A stretch of 64,000 nt of DNA from Bacteroidota bacterium (GTDB lineage: Bacteria > Bacteroidota > Bacteroidia > Bacteroidales > UBA5342). The first letter of the stretch is position 1, and every line of letters begins with the position of its first letter. The notes beneath the pieces are model-generated. The model was not told where the DNA came from. It saw only the letters and a list, made by a program, of their open reading frames with translations, and ran no database searches. Positions 63,009-64,000 of this stretch are shown here, in pieces. Location of the stretch: positions 1 through 64,000 of the forward strand of contig QKHT01000214.1 in the NCBI GenBank assembly GCA_003249935.1, read 5' to 3'. The position numbers were made by a program, and so were the translations under genes.

Positions 63009-64000
63009 CTATAAATAAACCACTTCGATGGTTTTTTGATACTTATTGGTGAGCACATTGGCCAGACGTTTTACCACCAAACGTCGCATTTCCACGTCGG
63101 TGTTTATGCCTTCGGCATAGTTTGCCGGGTTGAACCGCGTGCCTGCAAGGATACAAATGTGGTCGTTGGCCTGCAACATGGCGGCCAATTGTGCGGCCGG
63201 TGTTTCGGGTTGAACCGGCTGCTGCGGATGTTCGAGCATTTCGGTGCAGCGACTAAGGGTCAGTGCCCCTTCGGTTACCAGTTTTACCTGCGATGGAAAC
63301 CCTTCGGTACTGTTTTTGGGCACCACAGCACTAAATTTAGCACCAAGCCCTTTGGCCACAATACGCGCGGTGGTGCCGCCGCAAATGGCCACATCGCCGC
63401 CATGTGATTCTACCTTTTGGGCCAACATGCCATCGTTGGCCATGTCTACCGGCGGACCGGTAATTACGAGCATTTGGCGCGGTTTCCGCACCAAAATAGC
63501 GCAACAGGTCATGTCGTCGGCCGGCTGCCAGTGTTCAATCTGGTTGGCCTTCGCCACCACGCTCCGGCAAAGTTCCACGGCTTCCACGCCGGGGTTCAGC
63601 CGTAAATAATTTTCGACAAACAACGCCAACCCTGCCATGCCCCATCCCGTGGGATAGTGTGCCGAACCGGTGCCTGCCTGCGAAATGCCATCGCTCACCA
63701 ACACCACCAAACTACCGGTATTTAAAGCGATTTCGCAGGTGGTAAGCGGCGAAAAATCGTTCGCGTACCCGTTGTGTATTTGCCTTGCCACCCCTTTTTC
63801 GCTGCCATTTTCGAACAGCAACGCGGGCGGATTGCCATACTCCATTAACCGCAGCCGGTGTTTGTTTACCACTTCGGCCACCGACAATGTGGCGTAGGGC
63901 AGGCTTTGTTTGGCCGTATCGGGCATGGCCCTTTTTACTGCATCCAGCGCCTGTGTGGCGCTGCAATCGTTTTGCAGCAACGTAATGCCCATATTGGCCG
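63009..64000 (-). CDS. SpoIIE/PP2C-type phosphatase, 5' end outside window
   Basis: The visible frame covers at least 327 codons and remains open to the window edge, where it reads ...AN-MGITLLQND, so the true start is beyond 64000. The PP2C/SpoIIE C-terminal half is clear: LSVAEVVNKHRLRLMEYGNPPALLF, VVLVSDGISQAG and the metal-binding DDMTCCAILV (about residue 160 of the visible part). The N-terminal DGMG-type motif should lie outside. After it comes an extra domain of about 150 residues (LVITGPPVDMANDGMLAQ, ICGGTTARIVAKGLG) that is not part of PP2C. Such phosphatases stand next to [FeFe] hydrogenases in several anaerobes and may control them or a partner switch. The role here is inference. 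Confidence 0.83.
   Translation of the reverse strand, partial: ANMGITLLQNDCSATQALDAVKRAMPDTAKQSLPYATLSVAEVVNKHRLRLMEYGNPPALLFENGSEKGVARQIHNGYANDFSPLTTCEIALNTGSLVVLVSDGISQAGTGSAHYPTGWGMAGLALFVENYLRLNPGVEAVELCRSVVAKANQIEHWQPADDMTCCAILVRKPRQMLVITGPPVDMANDGMLAQKVESHGGDVAICGGTTARIVAKGLGAKFSAVVPKNSTEGFPSQVKLVTEGALTLSRCTEMLEHPQQPVQPETPAAQLAAMLQANDHICILAGTRFNPANYAEGINTDVEMRRLVVKRLANVLTNKYQKTIEVVYL

Overview
The window is a stretch of a Bacteroidota chromosome, most likely an anaerobic Bacteroidia/Bacteroidales-type organism that is not a classical gut Bacteroides. The reasons are promoters of the Bacteroidota type (TTTG-N19-TAnnTTTG, seen exactly in front of the 4.5S RNA gene), type IX secretion (T9SS) C-terminal sorting domains on three large secreted proteins, a hybrid two-component system (HTCS), a FecI/FecR/TonB-receptor cassette, the long two-domain IspG, several Bacteroidota-only DUF families (DUF4199, DUF5723, DUF3109) and a group-B-like [FeFe] hydrogenase. 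The species cannot be named from the sequence alone.

Layout. 0-1.1 kb: a degraded AT-rich stretch, then a leftward RNA operon (4.5S RNA, two identical tRNA-Thr(UGU) genes, terminator). 1.2-5.4 kb: a rightward cluster (DUF4199 membrane protein, polyprenyl-phosphate-type glycosyltransferase, small membrane protein, nitroreductase) and a secreted papain-like protease with an EF-hand insert. 5.4-17.8 kb: a carbohydrate locus without SusC/SusD: a divergent HTCS regulator, a giant lamin-tail T9SS protein, a multidomain GH43 enzyme with a domain inserted in its propeller, and a GH43 lipoprotein. 17.8-23.7 kb: acyltransferase, isochorismatase-like hydrolase, then sigma factor, anti-sigma and TonB-dependent receptor. 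23.7-29.8 kb: Rel/SpoT, an envelope lipoprotein operon (Ig-like, DUF2905-like, DUF3108) and another lipoprotein. 29.8-33.4 kb: a BlaI/M56 antirepressor-type pair in which the M56 protein carries three TonB C-terminal domains, followed by a periplasmic protein with two more. 33.5-36.1 kb: HIRAN protein, J-domain coiled-coil protein, a gene remnant, GNAT and Nudix enzymes. 36.3-44.5 kb: NlpC/P60 and M23 cell-wall hydrolases, an M16 peptidase pair, topoisomerase I and a UPF0158-like protein. 44.6-52.2 kb: a GH43 lipoprotein, small lipoprotein, DUF3109, phosphoglycerate mutase, a large DUF5060 glycoside-hydrolase-like protein and a 58-residue zinc-ribbon protein. 52.3-56.7 kb: ispG, ppk1, DUF2721. 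56.8-60.4 kb: a lipoprotein plus DUF5723 outer-membrane-type pair. 60.4-61.55 kb: 1.1 kb of non-coding repeats, including a 41-bp tandem array. 61.55-64 kb: [FeFe] hydrogenase and a SpoIIE/PP2C-type phosphatase cut by the window end.

Across the window a 9-mer, GGYTGAACC, occurs 22 times by hand count (about one expected in random sequence), in several reading frames, on both strands and between genes. Together with the TonB-domain array, the HIRAN/J-domain pair and the repeat block near 61 kb, it is the observation I would check first.
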